From: an uncultured Marinobacter sp.
GTDB lineage: Bacteria > Pseudomonadota > Gammaproteobacteria > Pseudomonadales > Oleiphilaceae
Assembly (NCBI RefSeq): GCF_947259545.1
Contig: NZ_CAMYMK010000011.1
Coordinates: 1-64,000, forward strand
Length of the DNA: 64,000 nt
Reading direction: 5' to 3'
Below are positions 46,264 through 55,753 of this stretch, in pieces. The number at the start of each line of letters is the position of its first letter. The first letter of the stretch is position 1. The notes under the pieces were generated by a model, which saw only the letters and a list, made by a program, of their open reading frames with translations, did not search any database and had not been told where the DNA came from. Both the position numbers and the translations under genes were made by a program.

Positions 46264-46288
46264 AAACGCCCCTCAGGGAGGAGCGTTT
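46264..46288. terminator. bidirectional terminator
   Basis: AAACGCCCCT pairs with AGGAGCGTTT with one mismatch and a CAGGG loop. A T run follows on the minus strand and TTT on the plus strand. It lies between the convergent diguanylate cyclase and PEP-CTERM genes. Confidence 0.75.
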
Positions 46289-46331
46289 CCGTTATTGACG
46301 CATTCGAATACAACAACACCAAGCTGCTGGA

Positions 46332-46880
46332 TCAAGTCTGCTTTCTAGCCCAACGACCTTTAAGACCGATGGCAAACAAGCCAAGACCCAGCAATGCCAG
46401 CGTACCTGGCTCGGGCACCGTGACCGTATCGCCTATGGGAGCAACGTGACTGATGATCAGCTCCTCGCCATCCGGCAGGTTGAAACCAGCACTCACCAAC
46501 GCAGAGTCGATGACCGCCCAGTCCAGACTTTCGTTATTTTCAAACAGTCCCCACCAGGTAGAGTTCTTGATCATAAAGTACTCGGTCGGGCTGTCCAACC
46601 CGAATCCGATGATGGAACTACTTCCATCCACGAACTCGTAGGAGACATCCTCTTCCTTGACGCCATAGGTTGTGTCGGTCCCTAGCACATTATTTATCCA
46701 GCACGATTCCACCGACTCACTACTGCCACTACCACAGAATCCCAGTGAATTGAGGTCGTTGGTTTCCGCTGCAAGAGGGTCGACATCCCCAACATCAACG
46801 CCCCCGATCATATATCCCCATGCGGTACCGGCAAGCGACATAGACGCCACCAGCACCAAGGATTTAGAGAACGTTCTCAT
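46332..46880 (-). CDS. PEP-CTERM sorted exported protein
   Basis: Exported protein of 182 residues: a Sec signal peptide (ending AGTAWG) and, at the C-terminus, the PEP-CTERM anchor: VPEPG, a hydrophobic helix TLALLGLGLFAIGLKG and a basic tail RWARKQT. The exosortase EpsH/XrtA cuts such proteins for surface or EPS attachment; no exosortase gene is in the window. The middle is rich in Ser, Asp, Trp and Gly (STWWGLFENNESLDWAVID) with two Cys (FCGSG, SCWINN). Start at ATG with GGAG upstream. Low codon bias relative to neighbours is a hint of accessory origin. Confidence 0.9.
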   Translation of the reverse strand: MRTFSKSLVLVASMSLAGTAWGYMIGGVDVGDVDPLAAETNDLNSLGFCGSGSSESVESCWINNVLGTDTTYGVKEEDVSYEFVDGSSSIIGFGLDSPTEYFMIKNSTWWGLFENNESLDWAVIDSALVSAGFNLPDGEELIISHVAPIGDTVTVPEPGTLALLGLGLFAIGLKGRWARKQT

Positions 46881-46976
46881 AGTATTTCTCCATTAAACTT
46901 CGCCTGTTAATGACAATCGTTCAAACAGACTTCTTCCTTATTTGGACGCCTTACGCCTAATCAGCCAAGGTCCGGG

Positions 46977-47001
46977 TTTTGGATAATCAGCCCTTAATCC
47001 G
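46977..47001 (+). repeat. direct repeat copy 1
   Basis: TTTTGGATAATCAGCC followed by CTTAATCCG. The same 16 bases occur again at 47134, followed by GCAATCCG, so the two copies share about 22 positions. They lie 157 bases apart in the space upstream of two surface-protein genes and could be regulator sites. Confidence 0.55.
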
Positions 47002-47133
47002 AATCTGGCCTCTTCGAATGAGCAAGCACAAGCCACGCCAATGACATAATTTTTATATAAAACATATAGTTGAATAACACTCAGCGGCCTCATTTACGCC
47101 AGCCATATTCACAACTGTAAATTTCGTCGACAT

Positions 47134-47157
47134 TTTTGGATAATCAGCCGCAATCCG
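47134..47157 (+). repeat. direct repeat copy 2
   Basis: Second copy of TTTTGGATAATCAGCC, followed by GCAATCCG. See copy 1 at 46977-47001. Confidence 0.55.
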
Positions 47158-47472
47158 GCTAAAAGGAGCTGGCCATGAGGCCACAGGTATTGGGCAGCCA
47201 GCTTCTTTGCGTCAGTTTTATTTACAAACCTGTTTACCATGTACCAATTGCCAACCACATCACAAAAACACAACAAAAACTGATTTCATGGCTTATTGGA
47301 ATCCACCACGAATCCCATAACCGTGCCGGCTTAATCGCGAATTGACCTACCCCCGACACCTCCAACGTCGCCAAAGCCAAACCTTTGGCCCAATCAATGG
47401 GCCTACTATCCCAACCAATGATAAAGCGGTCACAAGAACCGCAACGACTCACAATAACAACGGAGTACTCGA

Positions 47473-50400
47473 ATGAATGGCTCTCCCTCTTCCAGCAGGG
47501 GACCGCTGTATATAGCGGCTCCAGCTATGATTATCCCCAGAACAGCCCTCCTTGCCCTGATGGCCATCGGCATCGGCCTGACAGGTTGTGGCGGCGAAGA
47601 ACAAACCATACGGGACACAGATAACAGCCCTGGTGAACTTTATTTCAGCTACCCGGCCGCTGACCAGGCAGCCGTTCCCGTCACCACCCCGGTTTTCATG
47701 CGTTTTACCCGGGCCTTGTCATTGGATGAGAATAAGCTCTCCCCGGACATGTTGCGCCTGGAAAGCGACCAGGGGGAGATGGTCACCCTGACCGATCTGA
47801 CCGTGACGAGCGGCCAGCAAGGCATTGCCGCCCGACCACAGCAGCCTCTGAGACCGGGCACCCGCTACACCCTGGTCAACAACGGCCTCGCCACCAGCAT
47901 GGGCGAGATTACACTGCCGGATGGTGGTATTTCTTTCACCACAGCACCCGCAACCCGAGGTCCACTACTCGATCGTACCGAGGGCAATGGCTTTCGGGTT
48001 GCCCGCATGATTCCCAAGGGGACCGATGCCTACCCGGCAACCGACATCTCGGTACTGCGTATCCAGTTCACCGAGCCGGTGAATGAGCAGACTCTGATCT
48101 ATGGCGAAACCATCAGCCTGCTGGATGCCAGCAACACACCTGTACCTGCAGAAATGTACGTTCAGGGCCACCGGGTTACCGTCGATCCGGACGACGATCT
48201 GGATCCGTCCCAGACCTACACCATCAGCCTGACCGAGGGTATCCGCAGCACCATTGCTGACGCGCCCCTGGCGTTGCCACCAGAAGCGCCGTGGACTTTT
48301 ACACCATTGGACTCGACCTCTCCGAAGGGTGTCCGCGAACGCATGGCCCAGACAGCCACGACCGATACCGGAAAGCTCGCGCTGTCCGGCGAAGACTATA
48401 ATTCAGTACAACTGAGCTCTCTGTTACTGGGCGACAGCAACGCCACCACCGCGACCGGTACCGTATTCGCGGAGCTCGGTTTTATTCCGAAGTTCGAAAA
48501 CGCCGGGCAAAGCGTGCCACTGCGAATCGGGCGGGGCGCGCTGATGACCGGGTCTGATGTGGTCGTTAACGTGGCCGGGGCGCTGCCTGCAGGCTTCTCA
48601 TCGGAAGCGGTGGAAGTCCGCTTCCTGTCCGATGCCAACGGCTTCCTGATGAAGAACCCGTACACCGACAACGAGAACGCCCCCCGCCTCGTCGAACTCT
48701 ACATCGATATGGCACTGAATACCGGCAACACCATTGCCAACGCCGCCCTGGGCCAGGAACTGCTTCACGTGCACCTGGTCGGGACCGCCATGGTGGAGGA
48801 CGGCGCCCTGAGTATTGAAGCTGTGGGTGTCATAGAACCCGACGTCATGGGCGTGGATGTTGCCTCGGGACTGATTTCCTTCCGCCTGGAAAGCTATCGC
48901 AACCCGGACGATGCCCCCTCCGAGGCCAGCTTTGCGGATAATAAAGCACCAACCATTAAAAGCTGGGTGCCGGGCGAGGACAATCAGGACAAGGTTCGGC
49001 CGGGCGACCCTGTTATCGTCTATTTTTCCGAGCCGGTGCTGCCGGGGTCTGTGTCCCGCGAAAGCATTTCCCTGATAAAAGATGGCGTGGAGCAACGATT
49101 CACCTACTCACTGAACGGCTCGATTCTCTCCATTCAGCCTACATCTCCGCTGGCACACGGTGCGCGCTACAGCCTGCTGCTTAACGGAATACAGGATCTG
49201 TCAGGACAGGGCCTGACCGCCCCACAACTTGATTTCGAATTATCCCCTACGTTGGACGGCACCCCGGCCGACCAGTCCCCTATCGCCCTGACGACCTTAC
49301 CGGGGTTCCCCTGTGCCAAGGATTCGGTCGACACTGCCGGCGGCCACCAGGGGCGATGCTCCGGGGGCAAGGCATCGGATGACCTATTGCCGATTCCGCA
49401 GCACCCGGGAAACCAGCCCATTGCGGTTCGCTTTTCCCAGAACATCGACCCGGCAACCATTATCGCCGGCGATTCGCTGACGATTGAATCCTTCGAAGAC
49501 GGCGGATGGACACCGGTGCCAACCAATGATTACACGCTCCAAACCGGCCCGAGACATCTACTGATCACCCCAATGGTGGGCTGGAGTGAAAACACACTGT
49601 ATCGCTACACCCTTAACGCCAACACGGCGATTCGCTCAGCAGCCAACCTGCCCCTGCAAACGCAGATCCTGACCCAGGGAACCCGTGATCAGGACAACCG
49701 GACATTCGGCGGCCAGCCCCTGGTGAACTACTTTACCGCCACCAAACCGCTGAGTGACCGTGTCGCCCTTCCCCTCAGGAACCTGCCTGCAGCAGACGCC
49801 AACGCAGACCTTGCGTATCAGTCGGGCCTCGAAGCCGGCTCCGTTTCCGGAGAAAGCATCCCCAATGCCGCAGGCCTGAGAGCAACGGGCGTCAGCGCCA
49901 TCAATGAAGAGACACTGGTACAAGGGGCCAACATTGGCTGCGCATTCGCTCTTGCTTGCGAGAAGGACCAGTACATCTACCTGAGCGCCATGCTGGACAC
50001 CCTCGTGGCCGGTGACACCGATGACAATGGCGACATCCCCGTTGATATATTGCCCTCAATTCTCGCCACCACTTCGAGCAGCGTATGGGCTTTTATCGAT
50101 ACCAGCTTTGTTGATGCCTTCCCCGATTTCGTGTTGAGCGTGGATCTCAGTGAAAACGAGGAAATACCCACCGGACCGATGCTCATGCGCATCCGCTACG
50201 ATGAAAATGACGACGGCCATTCCGTAGCGCCAAAAGGCAGAATCCGTTCAGACGAAAACGGTGACCTCACATTCGAGACCACCCTGAACGTTTACCTCGA
50301 TGCGCCCTACCTGAACCCCAGCATCGGCCCCGCCAATCTCGGGCACAATCTTCGTAGTTACCCGATTGACCAACTGGTTCTAAAGGGGCCTATCACGTTC

Positions 50401-50643
50401 CTGGAGGACGGCAGGATGCAGATTGCGCTCGATAACGTGGAGGCGGTCCCGATCGATGTCGAAGTGACAGGACAAATCGATATCACTGCCGAAAATACCG
50501 GCGGTATCTGCGGGAGCATTCTGTTCCAGTGGTTGTGTGAAGGTATTGCAAACGAAGCGATTGATGCCAACACCCGCATCCACCTGGAAATCCCCGCGGG
50601 CCAGCTACGCCTCAATTACATCTCCCCTTATACCCAACACTAG
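47473..50643 (+). CDS. giant Ig-like (Big_5) lipoprotein A
   Basis: Predicted lipoprotein of 1056 residues with lipobox GIGLTGC near residue 38. Several SbsA/Big_5-like Ig domains are seen: PVTTPVFMRFTRALSLDE, ISVLRIQFTEPVNEQTL and RPGDPVIVYFSEPVLPGS each start a repeat. The C-terminal half contains a motif shared with lipoprotein B: SPIALTTLPGFPC, then LATTSSSVWAFID, GHNLRSYPIDQ and GPITFLEDGRMQIALDN. Start at ATG 47473 follows GGAG by 7 bases; ATG at 47527 gives a more standard signal peptide but lacks a ribosome site. A strong hairpin ends the gene. Confidence 0.8.
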   Translation: MNGSPSSSRGPLYIAAPAMIIPRTALLALMAIGIGLTGCGGEEQTIRDTDNSPGELYFSYPAADQAAVPVTTPVFMRFTRALSLDENKLSPDMLRLESDQGEMVTLTDLTVTSGQQGIAARPQQPLRPGTRYTLVNNGLATSMGEITLPDGGISFTTAPATRGPLLDRTEGNGFRVARMIPKGTDAYPATDISVLRIQFTEPVNEQTLIYGETISLLDASNTPVPAEMYVQGHRVTVDPDDDLDPSQTYTISLTEGIRSTIADAPLALPPEAPWTFTPLDSTSPKGVRERMAQTATTDTGKLALSGEDYNSVQLSSLLLGDSNATTATGTVFAELGFIPKFENAGQSVPLRIGRGALMTGSDVVVNVAGALPAGFSSEAVEVRFLSDANGFLMKNPYTDNENAPRLVELYIDMALNTGNTIANAALGQELLHVHLVGTAMVEDGALSIEAVGVIEPDVMGVDVASGLISFRLESYRNPDDAPSEASFADNKAPTIKSWVPGEDNQDKVRPGDPVIVYFSEPVLPGSVSRESISLIKDGVEQRFTYSLNGSILSIQPTSPLAHGARYSLLLNGIQDLSGQGLTAPQLDFELSPTLDGTPADQSPIALTTLPGFPCAKDSVDTAGGHQGRCSGGKASDDLLPIPQHPGNQPIAVRFSQNIDPATIIAGDSLTIESFEDGGWTPVPTNDYTLQTGPRHLLITPMVGWSENTLYRYTLNANTAIRSAANLPLQTQILTQGTRDQDNRTFGGQPLVNYFTATKPLSDRVALPLRNLPAADANADLAYQSGLEAGSVSGESIPNAAGLRATGVSAINEETLVQGANIGCAFALACEKDQYIYLSAMLDTLVAGDTDDNGDIPVDILPSILATTSSSVWAFIDTSFVDAFPDFVLSVDLSENEEIPTGPMLMRIRYDENDDGHSVAPKGRIRSDENGDLTFETTLNVYLDAPYLNPSIGPANLGHNLRSYPIDQLVLKGPITFLEDGRMQIALDNVEAVPIDVEVTGQIDITAENTGGICGSILFQWLCEGIANEAIDANTRIHLEIPAGQLRLNYISPYTQH

Positions 50644-50963
50644 GCAACTTCCCATCCCGAAAACGCAATAGAGGCCAGCTCCCGCTGGCCTCTATTGCAT
50701 GAATCGGACACAAAATCTCGCACTCACTCACACATTTCCAACAAAGTCTGTCAGTTATGACCTCGCATTACCTTCCTTACTGGTCAATGATGGGGAAGCA
50801 CAAAAGTGTTCTTTTCGACGAGCATTCATGTCATTGAAGCCAACGTCCCAAAAAGACAAGGTCGTTACACTCCGAAACAGTTTTACCAGTATCCATAATT
50901 GTGACCAGGCTCATCACCTCAGTCACATGAACATGACAGACAAAAATAACAGGAGTCACATTC
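50644..50963. other. 320-bp space between lipoprotein A and FadL-type barrel
   Basis: Apart from the terminator hairpin at 50665-50698 no gene was recognised. No convincing -35/-10 pair was seen. Since the terminator separates the first gene from the next two, the barrel and second lipoprotein probably have their own promoter here. Confidence 0.5.
50665..50698. terminator. hairpin after lipoprotein A
   Basis: A perfect 15-pair stem, GCAATAGAGGCCAGC with GCTGGCCTCTATTGC, and a TCCC loop. It starts 21 bases after the stop codon. No T run follows, but the stem is very stable. Confidence 0.7.
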
Positions 50964-52301
50964 ATGTCCGGTTCCCACCGTTTCGCAGTACGGGCACTTA
51001 CGCTTGCCGTCGCCACCACCTCCGCAGGCTTTGCGGGTATCGCATCCGCCAGTATGGGCAACCTCGGCACTGCCTACGGCATCATGCCCGTAGATGTCGC
51101 GACCGCCCAGTCACTGTCCATGTTTAACGACCAGGTCTCCGCCACCTACTACAACCCGTCCTATCTGACGACGGACGAACGTGGCGAGCTGACCGGCGGT
51201 ATTCTCCACGCCGAGCAGGAACTTCGCTCTGCCCGCTCAGATGCGGACGGCGATATTGTGTCCGATTCCCCCAGCCAACACGTGCTGCTCGGCATGAAAA
51301 CCAATCTGGGTTCGCTTACCCGTTTCGACCACCCGATTTACCTGGGCTTTATTGTTGGCGTTGAGAAATACGGCAAGGAGATGTTGGCATTTTCTTCAGA
51401 AACATCTGAGACAGGCCAGTACCTCCAGTACGGAAAAGAACCTCTGTTCCTGAACGTCGGTGGGGCAACCCCACTCTGGCGGGGCATTTCGGGTGGTTTC
51501 TCGGTTCGAGTAACCCTGGAAGCCGAGGCCCAGCTCGACGCAGTATCCACTCTGGGCGGTGAAACCAGTCGCGAGCAACTGGCCGTCAACGCCGAGCCGT
51601 CGCTGAAATCCATCCTTGGCACCACCATCCGGTGGGGCGAAACACTGTGCCCTGACAGCGATTGCTTTCTGGATGGGTGGGAAAGTGCGCTTACCTATCG
51701 CACCAAATCATCTGCCTCAACGGCGGTAAACTCCAACATCATCGTGACCCAGACAATCCCGGACCCCGGTCTCAGCCTGGCCGTGGCAACCATCGACTCC
51801 TTCCAGCCTGAAACATTTGGTTTCGGTACCCAGTACAAAGGCGATGGCTGGCGCGTTGGCGGTAGCATCGAGCAGCAGAACTGGTCTGAGCTGGAAGATG
51901 AGTTTGCCGGCGACACCATCCGCGACCAGGAAAGCGTCAGTTCCGGTGACCGCATCCGTTTTGACGACATCCTGATCCCTCGCATTGGTGCGGAGCTCGA
52001 CCTTGGCGAGCACTTTGCCTTTCGCGGTGGCCTGGCGTACGAGGAATCGCCTCTCAAAACCACGCGCAACCCGGAACTAAACTACCTGGATACGGACAAA
52101 ATCGTAGCCGGTGTTGGCATCAGCGCAACCTATAAGCGCACCCGCTTGCTCGCGTACCCGGTACGGCTGGATCTTGGCTACCAGTACCAGCAATTGCAGG
52201 AACGGGATTTCACCATCGTTGACTTTGACGGCAACGAGCAGGAAGCCACGGCCGATGGCGATATCCATGTAGTCAGCGGTTCCATTACCCTGAAGTTCTG
52301 A
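50964..52301 (+). CDS. FadL/OmpP1-type outer-membrane barrel protein
   Basis: Outer-membrane protein of 445 residues. A signal peptide (ending IASAS) is followed by MGNLGTAYGIMPVDVATAQSL and the FadL-like N-terminal hatch segment with SATYYNPSYL, then about 14 amphipathic strands and a C-terminal phenylalanine (SGSITLKF). FadL-family proteins let hydrophobic molecules cross the outer membrane. AGGAG 8 bases before ATG is a strong ribosome site. The second giant lipoprotein starts 13 bases after its stop, so the two are one unit; the substrate is unknown. Confidence 0.82.
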   Translation: MSGSHRFAVRALTLAVATTSAGFAGIASASMGNLGTAYGIMPVDVATAQSLSMFNDQVSATYYNPSYLTTDERGELTGGILHAEQELRSARSDADGDIVSDSPSQHVLLGMKTNLGSLTRFDHPIYLGFIVGVEKYGKEMLAFSSETSETGQYLQYGKEPLFLNVGGATPLWRGISGGFSVRVTLEAEAQLDAVSTLGGETSREQLAVNAEPSLKSILGTTIRWGETLCPDSDCFLDGWESALTYRTKSSASTAVNSNIIVTQTIPDPGLSLAVATIDSFQPETFGFGTQYKGDGWRVGGSIEQQNWSELEDEFAGDTIRDQESVSSGDRIRFDDILIPRIGAELDLGEHFAFRGGLAYEESPLKTTRNPELNYLDTDKIVAGVGISATYKRTRLLAYPVRLDLGYQYQQLQERDFTIVDFDGNEQEATADGDIHVVSGSITLKF

Positions 52302-52314
52302 GGAGAGGTCTGCC

Positions 52315-55300
52315 ATGAACTACAAAAATACATTGGCACTGTTACCCGCTGCGATCCTTGCTGCCTGCGGCGGCGGGGAGACACAGTCCATAAATGAGCC
52401 GACGACGCCAGGCTCGGTTGTATATTCCTACCCATCCGATGGTCAGGGAGAGGTCAGCCCGAAGTCCGACCTGGTATTGCGATTTTCCCACGCACTGTCC
52501 GATGAGGATGTTGCCAGCAAGATCCGCATTACCGGTGGTGGCAGCGAAGTTGCTTTTTCAACCGAAGGCGTGGACGGTAATCGCAGCCTGAAAATCTCCC
52601 CGCAGGGCGAACTGGAGCCCGGCACCGAGTACACCATTGAATTCGCCGAAGGCCTGCTGGCCGAGGGCAACCGTATTATCCGGACACCCAACGCCGTTGG
52701 CGCCGCCGGTGTGCAATTCTCCACCCGTGGGGCACTCAGCGGCATTGCAGGGCTCGATAACCTGAGTTCCAGCTTCGACGTGGCAGAGATGATTCCGGCG
52801 CCTGGCACAGTGTTCAGGCCCATGGACATCTCCACCTTCCGCCTGCGCCTCACCCAAACGGTGCACCCTGAGTGGAAAGAACTGGGCGGCATTATCGAGA
52901 TGACCGACAGTAACGGTGACCAGGTGCCCGCTAAAGTTCTGGTCAAGGGCCGCCAGGTCACTATTGATCCCTGCATACCAGACACTCCGGAGCTGTGTGG
53001 CCGGGATAATGATTTCCTGACCCCGGGCGAAACCTACACCGTGTCCATCAGCAATCTGCCCGGCCTTAACGGCGGTGTGCTGGAGAATTTCAGTGAAGAG
53101 ATCACGCCGCGCGATACCGGCCCGAGAGTCGTTCTGTTCCAGGAAGTCATTGATTCCGGCCTGAATGCGGGTAGTACAGAAACCGACGCGCGCCGCTCGA
53201 AACTGAACGGCCAGATCATTAACGGCGTCACCCTGAACTCTGTTCTACAGGGAACCGCTGGCCCGTCACAGCAGACCGGCGGACTGTTCGCCGAACTGGC
53301 ATTCGCACCGGCCTTTGAAGCCGACGAACCTTTGCCTCTGCGCGTGCCCAAAGGCAGCCTGCTGAACAGCAGCAGCCTGGACGTACGCATCAATGGCACA
53401 GTGCCCATTATCGACCCGGACACCGGCGGCATTCAGCAGACTGGCAACATCAAGGTCACCATGCTGTCCGATGCCACCGGCTATCTGATGCCTAACCCCT
53501 ATACTGACGACCAGAGCGCGCCCCGCCACGTCAAGCTGTTCATGGACGTGTCCATGAACACGGAGGAAGAGCAACCGAATGCCTCTCTGTCCCAGGACCT
53601 GCTTGGCGTTGAACTGACCGGTATTGCGCTGGTGGAAGACGGCACGCTGACCATCGACGCCATCGGCATGGTCGAGCCCAACCTGCTGGGTCAGGAAGTC
53701 ACCGACTCCACCATTGCCTTCCGCATCGAAGCAGCTACCGACTCCACCTCCCAGCTCGACGCGGCCGATCAGCGGGACGAGGAACTGGAAGACCTGACCG
53801 GACCACAACTGGTCAGTTGGATGCCAGGGCCCGAAAACGCATTTCCCGAGACCCGACAGGACATGCAGCGTCCGGGCGACCCGGTGGTGCTGAACTTTGA
53901 TGAGCCACTGGATGCCGACTCCGTTCCGGGAAATGTCATGCTTTCCAGCAGCGACGGCGATGTCGCCAACCTCAGGACCAAAGTGGACGGCACTGTGCTG
54001 GTGATAAACCCGGAAGGTGGCCTGAAACATGGGGTGGACTACACCGTGACCATAAATGGTGTAACGGATATCTCAGGGAACCCAGCCAACATCCCCGCCC
54101 TTAAATTCAGCCTGCTGGACATTGGCGAAGAAGGTGGGGTTACCCAGCGATCTCCGATTGCTCTGACAACCTTTCCTGGCTTTCCCTGTTACGTAGACCA
54201 GACCGATACACCGGTCGATCTGAGCGCCGGCACTCATGGGCAATGTGCAGATGCCGCCTCTAATGGCCCGCAGGGACAGGTACTTCCGGTCACTACCATC
54301 CCCAAGGATCGTCCGATCGTGGTGGTCTTCTCTCAATCCATGAATCTGGATTCCGTTCGTCTTAACGAGACCTTTACCGTTGAGAAGGTGGATGCCAGTG
54401 GCGCCGTGGAAGGCAGCGTCGCCGGTCGACTGGAAAAGAACAATCAGCGCATCCGCTTCTATCCTGATGAGCCCTGGGAAGTTGGTGGATTCTATCGTTA
54501 CACCATGAGTTCCATCGCTGAAGGAGAGTGCACGGACGGCGCCTCAGACAACTTCATCTGCGGTGAGAACGGCCTCGCCTTCAAAACCGACCTGCTGGTG
54601 GACCCTGAGAGTATCGGCGGCCCTGATATGGAGATTTTCTTCCGCGGCGTGGAGACAACCGAAATGGTGTTCACTCCTCTTCGCAACCTCCCCGTCAGGG
54701 ATAGCAACTCCAACTACGAAATTGACTGCCCCACGCTTGCCGACACTGACTGCAACCTGGAGCCATTCAATCACCCGGCCGATGGCGAAGGCGGATTCCT
54801 GCCCTCGGAGAACGCCGCGCAATTGGCGGTGGTTGAGCTCGACGAGAATGGTGACGTCGTGTCAGAGAAGGAGGCCAGTGTTCTCAACAACTCCGCCGGC
54901 GCCAGCGTGGGCTGTCCCACCGACGAATCCTGCCCTGAGAACAAGTTCATTTATCAGACCTACGGCCTCAACACCGAGGTCGTGGGTCCGGAGCTGGATG
55001 CGAATGGCAATAAAGTCGGCGTGAAGATCCTGCTCTATCCGACCATGCTCCCGACCACGTCTGCAAGCGTTTTCATCGACGGCCTCGGTGAGCAGGTCAC
55101 CGGCCCTCAGGTCTTGCGGATGACCTATGGCGAGCCCAGCGAGGACAATCCCCTGGGGCTCGTGGAGGGTTCCATCGTCGAGGGAGAGGACGGACGCCCG
55201 AAGTTCGAGGCAAAGGAGGTCAATCTGACTCTGGACGCACCTAACCTGGCTCTGCCGGACGGCGGGACCTTACTCTCTCACAATCTCTACAGTTACCCCA

Positions 55301-55578
55301 TCTCACTGGAACTGGAGGGACCAATTACGTTCTTCGACGACGGGCGAATGCAGATTGAACAAAGGAACCTCAATACCCCCGAAATCATTGTCGAAGTGAA
55401 TGCTGACCTGTTGATCGTTGGCGACCTCATAGACTGCCTTCTCGACCCGGTGAGCTGTCTTGACCCAGCGGGTCAAATCGAGAGTGGCGCCATCAGGATT
55501 CCCCTGATTATCCCTGAAGGAGGCATCTACCTGAACTTCCTCTCCAACCCAATCAAGGAGATCCCGGCGCAGTATTGA
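52315..55578 (+). CDS. giant Ig-like (Big_5) lipoprotein B
   Basis: Lipoprotein of 1087 residues with lipobox ILAAC at residues 14-19, paralogous to lipoprotein A. It begins with the same YSYP-type segment (VVYSYPSDGQGEVSPKSDLV), shows Big_5-like repeats (LRFSHALSDEDV, RPGDPVVLNFDEPLDADSV) and shares the C-terminal motifs RSPIALTTFPGFPC, LPTTSASVFIDG, LSHNLYSYPIS and GPITFFDDGRMQIEQRN. Several cysteines are conserved between the two. The ribosome site GAGGAG precedes ATG. It is encoded right after the FadL-type barrel and ends at a strong terminator. Confidence 0.82.
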   Translation: MNYKNTLALLPAAILAACGGGETQSINEPTTPGSVVYSYPSDGQGEVSPKSDLVLRFSHALSDEDVASKIRITGGGSEVAFSTEGVDGNRSLKISPQGELEPGTEYTIEFAEGLLAEGNRIIRTPNAVGAAGVQFSTRGALSGIAGLDNLSSSFDVAEMIPAPGTVFRPMDISTFRLRLTQTVHPEWKELGGIIEMTDSNGDQVPAKVLVKGRQVTIDPCIPDTPELCGRDNDFLTPGETYTVSISNLPGLNGGVLENFSEEITPRDTGPRVVLFQEVIDSGLNAGSTETDARRSKLNGQIINGVTLNSVLQGTAGPSQQTGGLFAELAFAPAFEADEPLPLRVPKGSLLNSSSLDVRINGTVPIIDPDTGGIQQTGNIKVTMLSDATGYLMPNPYTDDQSAPRHVKLFMDVSMNTEEEQPNASLSQDLLGVELTGIALVEDGTLTIDAIGMVEPNLLGQEVTDSTIAFRIEAATDSTSQLDAADQRDEELEDLTGPQLVSWMPGPENAFPETRQDMQRPGDPVVLNFDEPLDADSVPGNVMLSSSDGDVANLRTKVDGTVLVINPEGGLKHGVDYTVTINGVTDISGNPANIPALKFSLLDIGEEGGVTQRSPIALTTFPGFPCYVDQTDTPVDLSAGTHGQCADAASNGPQGQVLPVTTIPKDRPIVVVFSQSMNLDSVRLNETFTVEKVDASGAVEGSVAGRLEKNNQRIRFYPDEPWEVGGFYRYTMSSIAEGECTDGASDNFICGENGLAFKTDLLVDPESIGGPDMEIFFRGVETTEMVFTPLRNLPVRDSNSNYEIDCPTLADTDCNLEPFNHPADGEGGFLPSENAAQLAVVELDENGDVVSEKEASVLNNSAGASVGCPTDESCPENKFIYQTYGLNTEVVGPELDANGNKVGVKILLYPTMLPTTSASVFIDGLGEQVTGPQVLRMTYGEPSEDNPLGLVEGSIVEGEDGRPKFEAKEVNLTLDAPNLALPDGGTLLSHNLYSYPISLELEGPITFFDDGRMQIEQRNLNTPEIIVEVNADLLIVGDLIDCLLDPVSCLDPAGQIESGAIRIPLIIPEGGIYLNFLSNPIKEIPAQY

Positions 55579-55600
55579 TCACGGGACTCACCCGCACTCC

Positions 55601-55627
55601 AGGCCAGCCTTCGGGCTGGCCTTTTTT
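55601..55627 (+). terminator. intrinsic terminator after lipoprotein B
   Basis: AGGCCAGCC pairs with GGCTGGCCT around a TTCG tetraloop, followed by six T. It ends the barrel-lipoprotein unit and separates it from the molybdoenzyme gene. Confidence 0.93.
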
Positions 55628-55753
55628 ATGGCCGCTTCTGCCAGATCGGGCTTTTCCCCTCGCGCTCATTTCCTGCTAATCTGGTTGCCTGTTGAAACCA
55701 CCCCGCTTGTTGCTGCACCTAACTTAATAAAAAGAGCCATTCAGGAGAGACCC

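Larger units (their letters stand above)
46881..47472. other. 592-bp AT-rich intergenic space between divergent surface-protein genes
   Basis: No convincing ORF. It is clearly more AT-rich than the flanks. It holds a pair of direct repeats (46977-47001 and 47134-47157), a hairpin at 47162-47208 (AAAGGAGCTGGC with GCCAGCTTCTTT) and presumably the promoters of the PEP-CTERM gene and of the first Ig-like lipoprotein gene. Confidence 0.6.
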
